This document shows positions 1 to 8,577 of a stretch of DNA of 64,000 nucleotides, in pieces. The DNA is taken from NCBI GenBank assembly GCA_018261905.1, contig JAGTRU010000008.1:52882-116881 (forward strand), read 5' to 3'. Numbering within the stretch: the first letter of the stretch is position 1; every line of letters begins with the position of its first letter. The position numbers and the translations under genes are program-made. Origin of the DNA: Pseudomonadota bacterium. Its GTDB lineage: Bacteria; Pseudomonadota; Gammaproteobacteria; Burkholderiales; Rhodocyclaceae. The notes below the pieces were generated by a model. The model was not told the DNA's origin. It searched no databases and saw nothing but the letters and a program-made list of their open reading frames with translations.

Positions 1-1
1 G

Positions 2-703
2 GATCTGTTCGAAAAAACGACCTATTTCGCCCAGAGCGACGGCCACCTGGAACACCATACCGCCCTCGTCACCCTGTTCGAGATTCTTGAAGTAGCCGGT
101 CGGGCCGATCTCAAGATGGACCTGATCCAGGAACTGGAGCGCCAGCGCCAGACCCTGCTGGCCTACCGCAACAATCCCGACATCTCCGAAGAAGCGCTTT
201 CCGGCGCCCTCTACGAAATAGAGCAGTCCTCGGCGGCCTTGCTCAGCATGACCGGCAAAATCGGCCAATACCTGCGCGAGAACGACTGGTTGATGAGCAT
301 CAAGAGTCGCGCCGCCATCCCCGGCGGCGTCTGCGAATTCGATTTACCGTCCTACCACTGGTGGCAGCACCGCAGCGTCGAGGCCCGGCGCGACTCGCTG
401 GAAGGCTGGACCAAGCCTTTGCTGCCGCTACGCGATGCGGCGACCATCGTCCTCCGCCTGTTGCGCTCAAGCGGCAGTTCGAAGAAGCATGTCGCGGCGC
501 ACGGCCAGTTTCAGCTCAACCTCGGCGGTTCGGCCTCGCAGATGGTGCGCATCACGCTGGAATCCGAAGAAGCGGCGATCCCCGAAGTCAGCGCCAACAA
601 GTATTTCCTCAACGTCCGCTTCACCAAGCCGCCGGCCGGCGAAATCAAGGCCCGTAGCTGTGATCGCGATGTCGCCTTCGCCCTGACCTTCTGCAATCTG
701 TGA
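2..703 (+). CDS. zapD: Cell division protein ZapD, 3' part (5' end outside window)
   Basis: ZapD binds and bundles FtsZ filaments at the division septum in the cytoplasm. The reading frame is open from base 2, so the first residues of the gene lie before the window. What remains is about 233 residues, close to the usual length of about 250, so only a short N-terminal piece is missing. The protein is rich in helices with a C-terminal part containing SYHWWQHR and the closing segment ending [11 protein letters not shown], typical of this family (formerly YacF). Its stop codon overlaps the GTG start of yacG by four bases, which suggests translational coupling. The zapD-yacG pair is a common betaproteobacterial order. 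Identification rests on recognising the family sequence and on context. Confidence 0.92.
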   Translation, partial: DLFEKTTYFAQSDGHLEHHTALVTLFEILEVAGRADLKMDLIQELERQRQTLLAYRNNPDISEEALSGALYEIEQSSAALLSMTGKIGQYLRENDWLMSIKSRAAIPGGVCEFDLPSYHWWQHRSVEARRDSLEGWTKPLLPLRDAATIVLRLLRSSGSSKKHVAAHGQFQLNLGGSASQMVRITLESEEAAIPEVSANKYFLNVRFTKPPAGEIKARSCDRDVAFALTFCNL

Positions 704-900
704 CGACCGCCCGCCAGGTACGTTGCCCGCAGTGTGGCAGAAATGCCCTTTGGGCTCCGGAAAACCCGTGGCGCCCGTTCTGCTCGGAGCGCTGCAAGCA
801 GATCGACCTCGGCTGCTGGGCGAGCGAAACCTACCGGATTCCGGTCGAGACCGACCCCAACGACCCCGAGAGCAGCATTCCCGAGGCCGATCAGGCCTGA
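700..900 (+). CDS. yacG: DNA gyrase inhibitor / zinc-binding protein YacG
   Basis: A 66-residue zinc protein that binds GyrB and inhibits gyrase in the characterised E. coli homologue. The zinc site is visible as Cys9-x2-Cys12 followed by Cys28-x3-Cys32 (CPQC and CSERC), and the tail is acidic. The GTG start shares four bases with the zapD stop (GTGA), so it is probably translated by coupling. The length and the cysteine pattern fit the family fully. It is too small for more domain detail. Confidence 0.93.
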   Translation: MTTARQVRCPQCGRNALWAPENPWRPFCSERCKQIDLGCWASETYRIPVETDPNDPESSIPEADQA

Positions 901-947
901 TCGCCAAACCCGCCGCGCCTTGCCGCGGCCGTTCGTTGCCTCGCTAT

Positions 948-1892
948 CTACCAGCCGCGCATCAGCGCCACGCCGTGCGCGCCATACCCTTGCGCTTCGG
1001 CCAGCAATTCGGTTTTCATGCCACCCAGCGCCAGGACCGGAATGCTCGTGCCGGCCAACCGGTCGGCGAAGCCTTGCCAGCCCAGCCCGGCCGCCTCGGG
1101 ATGGGTCGGCGTCGGTAGCACCGGCCCGAGCAGCGCGTAATCCAGCTCCAGTTCGCCGGCCCGCCGGATTTCTTCGGCCGTATGGCAGGAAGCGCCGACC
1201 CAGGCCCAGTCGGGTCGGGCCGTGCATTGCGCAAGGGCCGCGGCCGACAGGTGGATGCCGTCGGCGCCGACCCGCCGGGCGATCTCTTCGCTATCGTTGA
1301 TGACGACCAGCGCGCCATAGCGCTGCGCCAGGCGGACCACCGTCTCGGCGAACCACAGGCGCTGCGCCGGGGGCCACCCCTTGTCGCGCACCTGGATCAG
1401 GCGCAGGCCGCGCGCCAGGGCCTCTTCCAGGCGTTCCAGCTGGCGTTCGACGCCTTCGACCTCGGCCATGGTGATGGCCATCGTCGTCGGCAAGGCCAGC
1501 GCCTTCAGGATCGGGCCATTGGCCGGCAGGAGCGGGGCAACCGTCGCCGCCGCGCCGGTCGTCTGCCAGGCCACCGCTGAATGCTCGAGCGGCGCCGTGA
1601 TGCCGATTTCGCCGGTCCACGCCGTGGCCCGCCAGAAATTGAGGCGGACCGTGGCGTGCGGGTAGGTGAACTGGCGGGTTAGCCAGGGCGAACATTCGGT
1701 CACGGTAATGCCCAGCTCTTCCTGCAATTCGCGGATCAACGCCTGGCGCACGCTTTCGCCGGGCTCGACCTTGCCGCCGGGAAATTCCCAGTAGCCGGCG
1801 TAGACCTTGCCGTCCGGACGTTGGGCCAGGAGAAATTCGCGGCCGTCGGCGCGCAGCATGACGGCGGCCGCCACTTCGACAATTTTGCTCAC
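948..1892 (-). CDS. Nudix hydrolase fused to a thiamine-phosphate-synthase-like domain
   Basis: A 314-residue two-domain protein. The N-terminal half is a MutT-type Nudix hydrolase: the Nudix box runs from Gly40 to Ile62 with Glu46, Arg54-Glu55 and Glu58-Glu59 all present, so it should hydrolyse an oxidised or modified nucleoside triphosphate. The C-terminal half (about residue 140 onward) resembles ThiE/TenI, a TIM-barrel fold, with segments such as VRDKG, INDS, ADGIHL, LGPV and ALGGM. The GTG start at 1892 is chosen because it overlaps the stop of the upstream DUF815 gene (GTGA) and the Nudix domain begins immediately; a longer frame upstream has no domain content. This fusion recurs in betaproteobacteria. 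Whether the ThiE part is catalytic is not settled by sequence. Confidence 0.88.
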   Translation of the reverse strand: MSKIVEVAAAVMLRADGREFLLAQRPDGKVYAGYWEFPGGKVEPGESVRQALIRELQEELGITVTECSPWLTRQFTYPHATVRLNFWRATAWTGEIGITAPLEHSAVAWQTTGAAATVAPLLPANGPILKALALPTTMAITMAEVEGVERQLERLEEALARGLRLIQVRDKGWPPAQRLWFAETVVRLAQRYGALVVINDSEEIARRVGADGIHLSAAALAQCTARPDWAWVGASCHTAEEIRRAGELELDYALLGPVLPTPTHPEAAGLGWQGFADRLAGTSIPVLALGGMKTELLAEAQGYGAHGVALMRGW

Positions 1893-2776
1893 TTGTTTTT
1901 CTTTCTTGCCGGCTGCTGCCCGGCCAGATCGCGAGCGAATTGCCAGGCCACCCGGCCGGAACGCGAACCGCGGCCGAGTGCCCAATTCAGGGCATCCCGC
2001 TCGCAGTTGGCGATCACTTTCTCGCTGACGCCGAGCTGGCGCAGCCAGTGATTGACGATGTTCAGGTAATCGTCCTGACTGAACGGGTAGAAGGAAATCC
2101 ACAGACCGAAACGTTCCGACAGGGAAATCTTTTCCTCGATCGCTTCGCCGGGATGGATTTCGTCATCGACCCGCTTGCTTTCCAGATTTTCCGAAAAATA
2201 CTCCGGCATCAGGTGGCGGCGATTCGAGGTGGCGTAGATCAGCACATTGTCCGGCGGCGCCGCGACCGAGCCGTCAAGCACCGTTTTCAGTGCCTTGTAG
2301 GCCGTTTCGCCGGCCTCGAAGGAAAGATCGTCGCAGAAAATAATGAATTTTTCCGGTCGCCCGTCGAGCAGATCGACGATATCGATCAGATCGACCAGAT
2401 CGTCCTTATCCACCTCGATCAGGCGCAGCCCCCGGGCCGAGAACTCGTTAAGCACCGCCTTCACCAGCGACGACTTGCCGGAACCGCGGGAACCGGTCAG
2501 CAAGACGTTGTTGGCCGAGCGGCCGGCGACGAACTGCTGCGTATTGAGCGTGATGCGCTCCTTCTGGTCGTCGATGTTGTTGAGATCGGCCAGGCTGATC
2601 GGATGCGGCTGGCGCACCGGCTGCAACCAGCCACGGCCGTTGCTCTTGCGCCAGCGGAAAGCAACCGCGGCCTGCCAGTCGGGCAGGGGCGAAGTGGGCG
2701 GCAGGGTGGCCTCGAAACGGGCAAGGACCGAAGCAGCCTGGACGAGCAGGCGTTCTAACTGGGAAGAGTTGGGCAT
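1889..2776 (-). CDS. DUF815-family AAA ATPase
   Basis: A 295-residue cytoplasmic P-loop ATPase. Walker A is GSRGSGKSS and Walker B is FIIFCDDLSFE; a sensor-like YATSNRRHL follows. This arrangement is typical of the DUF815 (YjiW-like/predicted AAA+) family, whose role is not established. The ATG at 2776 is used because the start MPNSSQLERLL fits the family N-terminus, whereas the longer upstream frame runs into the mltA promoter region. It is divergent from mltA with only 46 bases between the two starts, so the promoters must overlap. It is followed with a four-base overlap by the Nudix-ThiE gene. Confidence 0.85.
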   Translation of the reverse strand: MPNSSQLERLLVQAASVLARFEATLPPTSPLPDWQAAVAFRWRKSNGRGWLQPVRQPHPISLADLNNIDDQKERITLNTQQFVAGRSANNVLLTGSRGSGKSSLVKAVLNEFSARGLRLIEVDKDDLVDLIDIVDLLDGRPEKFIIFCDDLSFEAGETAYKALKTVLDGSVAAPPDNVLIYATSNRRHLMPEYFSENLESKRVDDEIHPGEAIEEKISLSERFGLWISFYPFSQDDYLNIVNHWLRQLGVSEKVIANCERDALNWALGRGSRSGRVAWQFARDLAGQQPARKKNK

Positions 2777-2822
2777 GATGGACGTATACTTGGCAACGAA
2801 TTGGCGAACTCTAACGAAACCC

Positions 2823-4040
2823 ATGCGAAAAATCCAAGCAGCTTTTGTCCTCAGCACCCTATTACTCGCCGCCTGCGGCAGCAATTCCCCCCGTCACGAC
2901 GCCGCCCAGTCCTGCCCGCCGTGCGCCGCCTGCCCAACCTGCCCGCCGCCCGTCACCGCCCCACCGCCAGCGCCGCCCGTCACCGCCCCCTTCTCCCGCC
3001 AACTGCAGGCCGCCAACTGGAGCGACTTGCCGGGCTGGGCCGAGGACGATCACGCCGCTGCCTGGACGGCCTTCCTGGAATCCTGCCGGGGCATGGCCAG
3101 CAAAGTGCAGGGCGCTTCCTGGAAGCGGGTCTGCGAACTGGCCAAAGGCAGCCCCGCCAGCCAGGCCCGGCCATTTTTTGAAAGCCATCTGCGGCCCTAT
3201 GCCGTGCTGAGCAGCGACGCCAACCCAAACGGCATGATGACCGGCTATTACGAACCCCTGCTGCACGGCAGCCGGCAGCTCGCCAAAGGCTACCCGCAGG
3301 CGGTGCGCGGCGTCCCCGACGATCTGCTGACGATCGACCTTGGCGCCCTCTTCCCCGAACTGAAGGACAAGCGGGTGCGGGGCCGCCTGGAAGGCAACAA
3401 GATCGTCCCCTACTGGTCGCGGGCGGAAATCACGGCGCGCGGCGACAAGGCACCGGGCCGCCCCCTGCTCTACGTCGACGACGCGGTCGAACTGTTCTTC
3501 CTCCAGGTCCAGGGGTCCGGCCGGGTCAGCCTGCCCGACGGCAGCCTGGTCCGCCTCAATTACGCCGACCAGAACGGCCATCCCTACCAGTCGATCGGCC
3601 GCATTCTCGTCGAACGTGGCGAGTTGAAGCTGGAAGAAGCCTCGATGCAGGGCATCCAGAATTGGGCGCGGGCCAACCCGGGGCGCCTCAACGAATTGCT
3701 CAACACCAACCCGAGCTACGTCTTCTTCCGCGAAGTCCCGAACAGCAAGGACGGCCCGATCGGCGCCCTCGGCGTACCGCTGACCGCCGAACGCAGCATC
3801 GCCGTCGATCCGCGCGCCATCCCGCTCGGCACCCCGGCCTTCATCGCCACCACCCGCCCCAACTCGGGGCAGCCGCTGAACCGCTTGGTGCTCGCCCAGG
3901 ACACCGGCGGCGCCATCAAGGGGGCGGTGCGCGCCGACTATTTCTGGGGCTTCGGCAAGGAAGCCGGCGAGCAGGCCGGGCGGATGAAACAAAGCGGCCG
4001 CCTGTGGGTACTGCTCCCCCCGGAAGCCGCACCCAAATAA
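2823..4040 (+). CDS. mltA: Membrane-bound lytic murein transglycosylase A
   Basis: A 405-residue lipoprotein that cleaves glycan strands of peptidoglycan to leave 1,6-anhydromuropeptides, anchored in the outer membrane. The signal peptide ends in a lipobox LAAC with the acylated Cys18. The double-psi barrel part is visible with MTGYYEP near residue 139, LQVQGSG near 227, and QDTGGAIKG followed by DYFWGFG, carrying the conserved Asp360 and Asp372; the latter matches the catalytic Asp position of MltA. An unusual linker after the lipobox holds four cysteines spaced every three residues (31, 34, 37, 40) and a proline-rich stretch. ATG 2823 is chosen because it gives a normal signal peptide; an in-frame ATG at 2775 would add 16 residues. 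Confidence 0.94.
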   Translation: MRKIQAAFVLSTLLLAACGSNSPRHDAAQSCPPCAACPTCPPPVTAPPPAPPVTAPFSRQLQAANWSDLPGWAEDDHAAAWTAFLESCRGMASKVQGASWKRVCELAKGSPASQARPFFESHLRPYAVLSSDANPNGMMTGYYEPLLHGSRQLAKGYPQAVRGVPDDLLTIDLGALFPELKDKRVRGRLEGNKIVPYWSRAEITARGDKAPGRPLLYVDDAVELFFLQVQGSGRVSLPDGSLVRLNYADQNGHPYQSIGRILVERGELKLEEASMQGIQNWARANPGRLNELLNTNPSYVFFREVPNSKDGPIGALGVPLTAERSIAVDPRAIPLGTPAFIATTRPNSGQPLNRLVLAQDTGGAIKGAVRADYFWGFGKEAGEQAGRMKQSGRLWVLLPPEAAPK

Positions 4041-4078
4041 GGCAGCAGCGCACCACGACGACGCACCATGGGAAATTA

Positions 4079-4095
4079 CGCACTATTGCGGTGCC
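4079..4095 (+). promoter_or_regulatory. Probable NtrC binding site upstream of amt
   Basis: The 17-base site reads CGCACTATTGCGGTGCC. It keeps the inner parts of the known NtrC consensus (GCAC, then five to six bases, then GGTGC) and differs only at the two outermost bases. It lies about 70 bases upstream of the sigma-54 promoter, a normal enhancer distance. ntrB and ntrC are in the same window (55826-58357). Confidence 0.7.
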
Positions 4096-4148
4096 GATAT
4101 CGCCCGAGCGCAAAATTTAACGCACTGATTTGAAACAGAAAGCACGCA

Positions 4149-4165
4149 CTGGAATGGTGCTTGCT
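4149..4165 (+). promoter_or_regulatory. Sigma-54 (RpoN) promoter of amt
   Basis: CTGGAATGGTGCTTGCT has the required GG and GC dinucleotides separated by exactly ten bases, and matches the YTGGCACG-N4-TTGCW consensus except at two positions in the -24 element. Transcription would start near 4176, leaving a leader of about 20 bases before the amt start codon. Confidence 0.78.
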
Positions 4166-4196
4166 TTATCCCCCGGTCCTTTGAATTGGGGGTTTC

Positions 4197-5399
4197 ATGG
4201 AAGCATATCAATCCAGTAGCAACGTACTGTTTATCCTGCTCGGCGCCATCATGGTGCTGGCCATGCACGCCGGCTTCGCCTTTCTCGAAGTCGGCACCGT
4301 CCGCAAGAAAAACCAGGTCAATGCCCTGGTCAAGATCCTGGCCGATTTCGGCATGTCGACGCTGGCCTACTTCTTTGTTGGCTACGGCATCGCCTACGGC
4401 ACCAATTTCTTCACCGGCGTCGAAACACTGATGCTGAAAAACGGTTTCGAACTGACCCGTTTCTTCTTCCTGCTCACCTTCGCCGCCGCCATTCCCGCCA
4501 TCATCTCCGGCGGCATCGCCGAGCGCGCCAAGTTCCACCCGCAACTGGCCGCCACCTTCCTGCTCGTCGGCTTCGTCTACCCCTTCTTCGAAGGCATCGC
4601 CTGGAACCAGGCCTTCGGCATCCAGGCCTGGCTGAAGGCGACCTTCGGTGAAGAATTCCACGACTTCGCAGGCTCCGTCGTGGTGCACGCCATGGGCGGC
4701 TGGATCGCCCTCCCCGCCGTGCTCCTGCTCGGCGCCCGCTACGGCCGCTACAGCAAGGATGGCCGGATTTCCGCCCACCCGCCGTCATCGATCCCCTTCC
4801 TCGCCCTCGGCGCCTGGATCCTGACCGTCGGCTGGTTCGGCTTCAACGTCATGAGCGCCCAAACCCTGGACAAGATTTCCGGCCTGGTCGCCCTCAACTC
4901 GCTGATGGCCATGGTCGGCGGCACGCTGGTCGCCCTGGTCCTCGGCAAGAACGACCCCGGCTTCGTACACAACGGCCCGCTGGCCGGCCTGGTCGCCGTC
5001 TGCGCCGGCTCCGACATCATGCATCCGATCGGCGCCCTGGCCGTCGGCGGCATCGCCGGCGCCCTCTTCGTGGCGATGTTCACGCTGACCCAGAACCGCT
5101 GGAAAATCGACGACGTCCTCGGCGTCTGGCCCCTGCACGGCCTGTGCGGCGCCTGGGGCGGCATCGCCGCCGGCATCTTCGGCAGCAAAGCCCTGGGCGG
5201 CGCCGGCGGCGTCTCGCTACTGTCGCAACTCACCCTCACCGCACTCGCCATCGTCGTCGCCCTGCTCGGCAGCACACTCGTCTATGGCGCACTGAAACTG
5301 GCACTGGGCCTCCGCCTCAGCCAGGAAGAGGAATATGACGGAGCCGACCTGAGCATCCACAAAATCACCTCGACACCGGAACGGGAGCCGAACTGGTAA
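4197..5399 (+). CDS. amt: Ammonium transporter, Amt family
   Basis: A 400-residue inner-membrane channel for ammonium uptake with about eleven hydrophobic segments. The conserved features are visible: Asp156 in the DFAGS motif, the pore twin histidines His164 (VVVHAMGGW) and His314 (WPLHGLCGAWG), and the C-terminal cytoplasmic tail. It lacks an obvious cleaved signal peptide, unlike E. coli AmtB. The gene is single, preceded by an NtrC/sigma-54 control region and followed by a strong terminator. The usual partner glnK is not adjacent, so regulation by a PII protein, if it happens, must use one encoded elsewhere. Nitrogen-limited expression is inferred from the promoter. Confidence 0.95.
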   Translation: MEAYQSSSNVLFILLGAIMVLAMHAGFAFLEVGTVRKKNQVNALVKILADFGMSTLAYFFVGYGIAYGTNFFTGVETLMLKNGFELTRFFFLLTFAAAIPAIISGGIAERAKFHPQLAATFLLVGFVYPFFEGIAWNQAFGIQAWLKATFGEEFHDFAGSVVVHAMGGWIALPAVLLLGARYGRYSKDGRISAHPPSSIPFLALGAWILTVGWFGFNVMSAQTLDKISGLVALNSLMAMVGGTLVALVLGKNDPGFVHNGPLAGLVAVCAGSDIMHPIGALAVGGIAGALFVAMFTLTQNRWKIDDVLGVWPLHGLCGAWGGIAAGIFGSKALGGAGGVSLLSQLTLTALAIVVALLGSTLVYGALKLALGLRLSQEEEYDGADLSIHKITSTPEREPNW

Positions 5400-5464
5400 G
5401 AAGTTGTTGAAGGGAAGCAATAAAGTCTGTCAGACGAGAACAAAGTCCGGCGGAAAGTAAATGG

Positions 5465-5499
5465 AAGAGAGGCCCGGCGAACGCCGGGCCTCTCTTTTT
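5465..5499 (+). terminator. Rho-independent terminator after amt
   Basis: A perfect self-complementary stem (5465-5479 pairing with 5482-5496, core GGCCCGGCG/CGCCGGGCC) is followed by a run of T to 5499. It sits 65 bases after the amt stop. It also marks the left boundary of the defence island. Confidence 0.92.
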
Positions 5500-5686
5500 A
5501 ACTTCCATTATTCGGCCCAAGGCGCCAGAGGTCGGGGGCTAGAAAAATGACAGCAATTGGACAGATTTCTGCCCTTGCATCATCTCTTGACGGTTGAATC
5601 GAAGACCTCGCCCGAGAACCTGATCCAATTTCCATCACCCTATCTGGCTGGATAGCAGGTCAGGATATTGGAGGAGCTGTTTCTGG

Positions 5687-6793
5687 TTACGCAATCGATT
5701 CGAATATCCCCGCATTTTTGCAGGCTTGAAGAAAGCCATTCTTCAGAAAATTTTCATTGGCATAGGGTGACCGCTCCGCGTGGCGCTTCACAGCTCGCAG
5801 GTATTTGTCAGGCGTTTGCCCATCCGCCCCTGCCGATTCATCATGCCAGCGCCACTCGTCCCGAATTTCTACCAGCCAGGCCTTTCCATCCCCGTTCAAT
5901 AGCTTTTCCCGATACCGCTCCTCGATGCCATAAACGTCTTTCCAGGTCTCGATTTGTTCGGCCAGATTGGTCGGACCGAACATGATTTTGATCTCTGTAG
6001 GCGTCAGTTTTTCGATATCCGCATGATCGAACGTCACCTGAACATCGATGGCATAGGGTGTCGTTGAAAATGGGTAAAAAACCTTGCGCCGAACGGCTTC
6101 ACCTGCGGGGTCTTTTTGCGCGTATGCCGTGTTCTTGCTGGTCTTGTAACTGCTGTTGCAGTGATGGCAGGTCGGAACAAGGTTCCTGAAATTGATGGAG
6201 TTGAAGGGGTATAGCGCTTTCGGCAAATAATGGTCGTAGGCATCACGCTTGGTGGTGTACTCGCCCAACAAAGGACTGATGCCGCAAAACGGACATTTTC
6301 CCGAGTTGTTGACGGATACAAACGCCTGGTAATGATCTTCAATTTCGCCAATCTTGGCGCGCAGCGGTGCTAGGTCCAGCAGCGATTTCGAATACAAGCC
6401 CTTGAAGAAAGTTGCCAGCAGCTTTTCCAGTTCCGGGTAGGCAGCGGCAACATCAACATAGCGAACCAATTCCGCAGCAGGATCGTTGGCACAAACCTTT
6501 TCAAGATCGTTATTGCCGCTATACCAGCCTTGAAGTTGTTCAATCTGCGGCGCCGTCAACGCGGAAAAGAGCTCGTAAATCCGCTCCACGTGTCCGAGAA
6601 AAAAATCTGCGCCCAGGGCATCCGAGTAGAAGAACGCCTCCATCACCTCGCGCAACTCCGGTTCGGCATCGAACAGGTCCAGACAGAATGGGAGACTGGG
6701 CAGTGCCTTGCACCACACCTCAAAAAAGATGAAGTCGATGTACTTCTGCATCTTCTCCATCTGGTGCGGCACATAGGTATAAGGAAACAGCAT
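5687..6793 (-). CDS. HNH endonuclease, partner of the AAA ATPase (PtuB-like)
   Basis: A 368-residue protein whose central part is a zinc-finger HNH nuclease: CPFC near residue 166, DHYLPKA near 187 with the catalytic His, and NLVPTCHHCN near 206-214. The paired CxxC motifs around DH and N are those seen in PtuB of the Septu defence system, but this protein is longer, with about 160 N-terminal residues that I do not recognise. The ATG shares one base with the TGA of the ATPase gene (TGATG), so the two are translationally coupled. It is the last gene of the hsd operon and is less GC-rich than the surrounding chromosome. A nuclease role in phage defence is inferred from family and context. Confidence 0.8.
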   Translation of the reverse strand: MLFPYTYVPHQMEKMQKYIDFIFFEVWCKALPSLPFCLDLFDAEPELREVMEAFFYSDALGADFFLGHVERIYELFSALTAPQIEQLQGWYSGNNDLEKVCANDPAAELVRYVDVAAAYPELEKLLATFFKGLYSKSLLDLAPLRAKIGEIEDHYQAFVSVNNSGKCPFCGISPLLGEYTTKRDAYDHYLPKALYPFNSINFRNLVPTCHHCNSSYKTSKNTAYAQKDPAGEAVRRKVFYPFSTTPYAIDVQVTFDHADIEKLTPTEIKIMFGPTNLAEQIETWKDVYGIEERYREKLLNGDGKAWLVEIRDEWRWHDESAGADGQTPDKYLRAVKRHAERSPYANENFLKNGFLQACKNAGIFESIA

Positions 6794-8574
6794 CAGCCTT
6801 GCTCCGTTCTGCCTCTTCTCTCCTGGCGGTCGAGAATGGCATTGATCAACAGCACCTTTTCCACTGAATCGCCCAGTTCGCGCTGAATTTCGGCGATCAG
6901 TTCTTCTGCGTTCTCGCCGCCATGTTCAAAGCGGGCGCGCAAGGCCTCCAGCAAGGCTTGCGCGTGCCCGCCGATGGTTTCCCGTTTGCCGAAGGTGCTC
7001 ATGGTGATCTTGTTGATCGAGGCGCCCAGGGTGTTGTAGTCGGGCTGGCTGATGCTGACCTCGCCGCTGATCTTGTCCTTCTTGAATATCAGCACCTTGT
7101 CCGGCTTGCTGTCCGAGATCAAAAACGGGGTGTGGGTGGTGATCAGCATTTCCTGCCCGACATCGCCATTGCCCGGCAGGCACTGCCGCAGTTGGCTGAT
7201 CAAGTTGGCCCGCCAGTCCGGGTTGAAATGGGTTTCCGGCTCGTCGAGCAGGAACAGGCTGTTGGTGTTGCGAAACAATAGGCACAACCCGAGGCTGTGC
7301 AGCAACTGATGCTCGCCGTCCGACAGATCCTTGAGCATCATCGGTTCGCTGACGCCCTGCTTCATGAACTTGACGAACTTGAAGCGCATGATGCGCTGAT
7401 CGGAGGCCAGGGTTGGCACCGTTTCGCTGACGTAATGGCTAGTGGAGCGATAGATGTCGGTCTTGAGCTGTTCGCTGACCGAATAGAGGTTCAGCGTCAG
7501 CAATACCTGAAAGGCCTGGAACAGGGATAGGGCCGAGTCATCGAAATTGTTGCGAAATGCCGCCTTGGTGGCGTCGTTGACCCAGTAGTCGAGGATCAGG
7601 GAATCGCTTTCTTCATCGTGGTAGCTCAAGGTCGCGCAACGCTTGAGCTTTCCGATGATGGAGGAGCGTTCATCGCTTTCCAGGCGCTGCGTCAGATGGA
7701 CGACGTAGCCACCGGTTTCAGGGCTTAAGGAAATCGCCGGGTTGTCGGCGAAGCGGCCGTCTTGCGATTCACTTGGCAAGACATAGTCGCCGGAAGTTAA
7801 TTGCGCCGCCTGCTTGGCTGTCACTTCAATGCTGCGCCGGATGATGATGCGGAATTCTTTCAACGCCTCGACACCGACATCCTCGCGGAAAGGCTGCAAG
7901 CTCGCTTCATCGTGGAACAACAGGTTGCAGAGCAGGATGGCCTGGCTGAAACCGTTGTCGAGATAGGCTAGGCGCGTTTCCGGGTGGCCGGGGTAAGACA
8001 GTTGCTGCGCAAGCGCCTGCCAGTATTCGTCGTACTGCACAAAGCGCATCTTGAAGAAGGGCAGGCTGAGGATTTCGTTTTCGCCCGATGAATAGCCCAA
8101 CACGTACTCGGGCAAGAGAATGTCAGCGTGGCCGCCCTTGAAGGCTTCATTCGGGTCGGCACTGAAATCGGCCTGGTTTTCCCAGCGAAAGCGGACCGAC
8201 TCGCCGGGGTTTCTCCAGACGCTAACCCTGGCCCACGCCGGGCCATCCTGGCGCCGGTACTGCGCGGGCACCCGGATCAGATAATCCAGTTCAAAAGTCG
8301 TGGGCGAGGAATCTTGGTTTTCGCCCTGCAAGGCCTCGGGCAGAAAGCTGCGGCGCACACGCAGCACTTCGAGCTGATAGAAGATCGCCGCCAGGGCTTC
8401 GAGCAGATTCGATTTACCGCTGCCATTGGGGCCGGCGCAGACAAAAGGGGCAAAGTCGGCGGGCCGGGCCAGTTCATCCTGTAGCGTCCATTCGCTGCGA
8501 AAATGGTGCTCAAAGCCACAGGGCAGGCTGCGAAAGCCTTTGGGGTCGGTGATTTTGAGGCGGAGCAGCTTCAT
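6793..8574 (-). CDS. Restriction-system-associated AAA family ATPase (PtuA/RloA-like)
   Basis: A 593-residue ABC-type ATPase of the kind found in defence loci. Walker A is GPNGSGKS at residues 48-55; a signature-like LSDGEHQ and Walker B LFLLDEPETHFNP lie near 420-450; a His switch follows in ITTHTPFLIS. The middle, between Walker A and the signature, is the usual coiled-coil arm region. No TOPRIM nuclease domain is seen at the C-terminus, so cleavage would depend on the HNH partner encoded immediately downstream. It starts three bases after the hsdS stop. Proteins of this type are repeatedly found next to type I restriction genes; their action there is not established. Confidence 0.82.
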   Translation of the reverse strand: MKLLRLKITDPKGFRSLPCGFEHHFRSEWTLQDELARPADFAPFVCAGPNGSGKSNLLEALAAIFYQLEVLRVRRSFLPEALQGENQDSSPTTFELDYLIRVPAQYRRQDGPAWARVSVWRNPGESVRFRWENQADFSADPNEAFKGGHADILLPEYVLGYSSGENEILSLPFFKMRFVQYDEYWQALAQQLSYPGHPETRLAYLDNGFSQAILLCNLLFHDEASLQPFREDVGVEALKEFRIIIRRSIEVTAKQAAQLTSGDYVLPSESQDGRFADNPAISLSPETGGYVVHLTQRLESDERSSIIGKLKRCATLSYHDEESDSLILDYWVNDATKAAFRNNFDDSALSLFQAFQVLLTLNLYSVSEQLKTDIYRSTSHYVSETVPTLASDQRIMRFKFVKFMKQGVSEPMMLKDLSDGEHQLLHSLGLCLLFRNTNSLFLLDEPETHFNPDWRANLISQLRQCLPGNGDVGQEMLITTHTPFLISDSKPDKVLIFKKDKISGEVSISQPDYNTLGASINKITMSTFGKRETIGGHAQALLEALRARFEHGGENAEELIAEIQRELGDSVEKVLLINAILDRQERRGRTEQG

Positions 8575-8577
8575 GGG

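Larger units (their letters stand above)
4041..4196 (+). other. mltA-amt intergenic control region
   Basis: This 156-base gap holds no gene, and no glnK is present before amt. It carries an inverted repeat matching the NtrC-binding consensus (4079-4095) and a sigma-54 type promoter (4149-4165), listed separately. A GGGGG stretch at 4188-4192 can serve as ribosome-binding site for the ATG at 4197. Confidence 0.75.
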
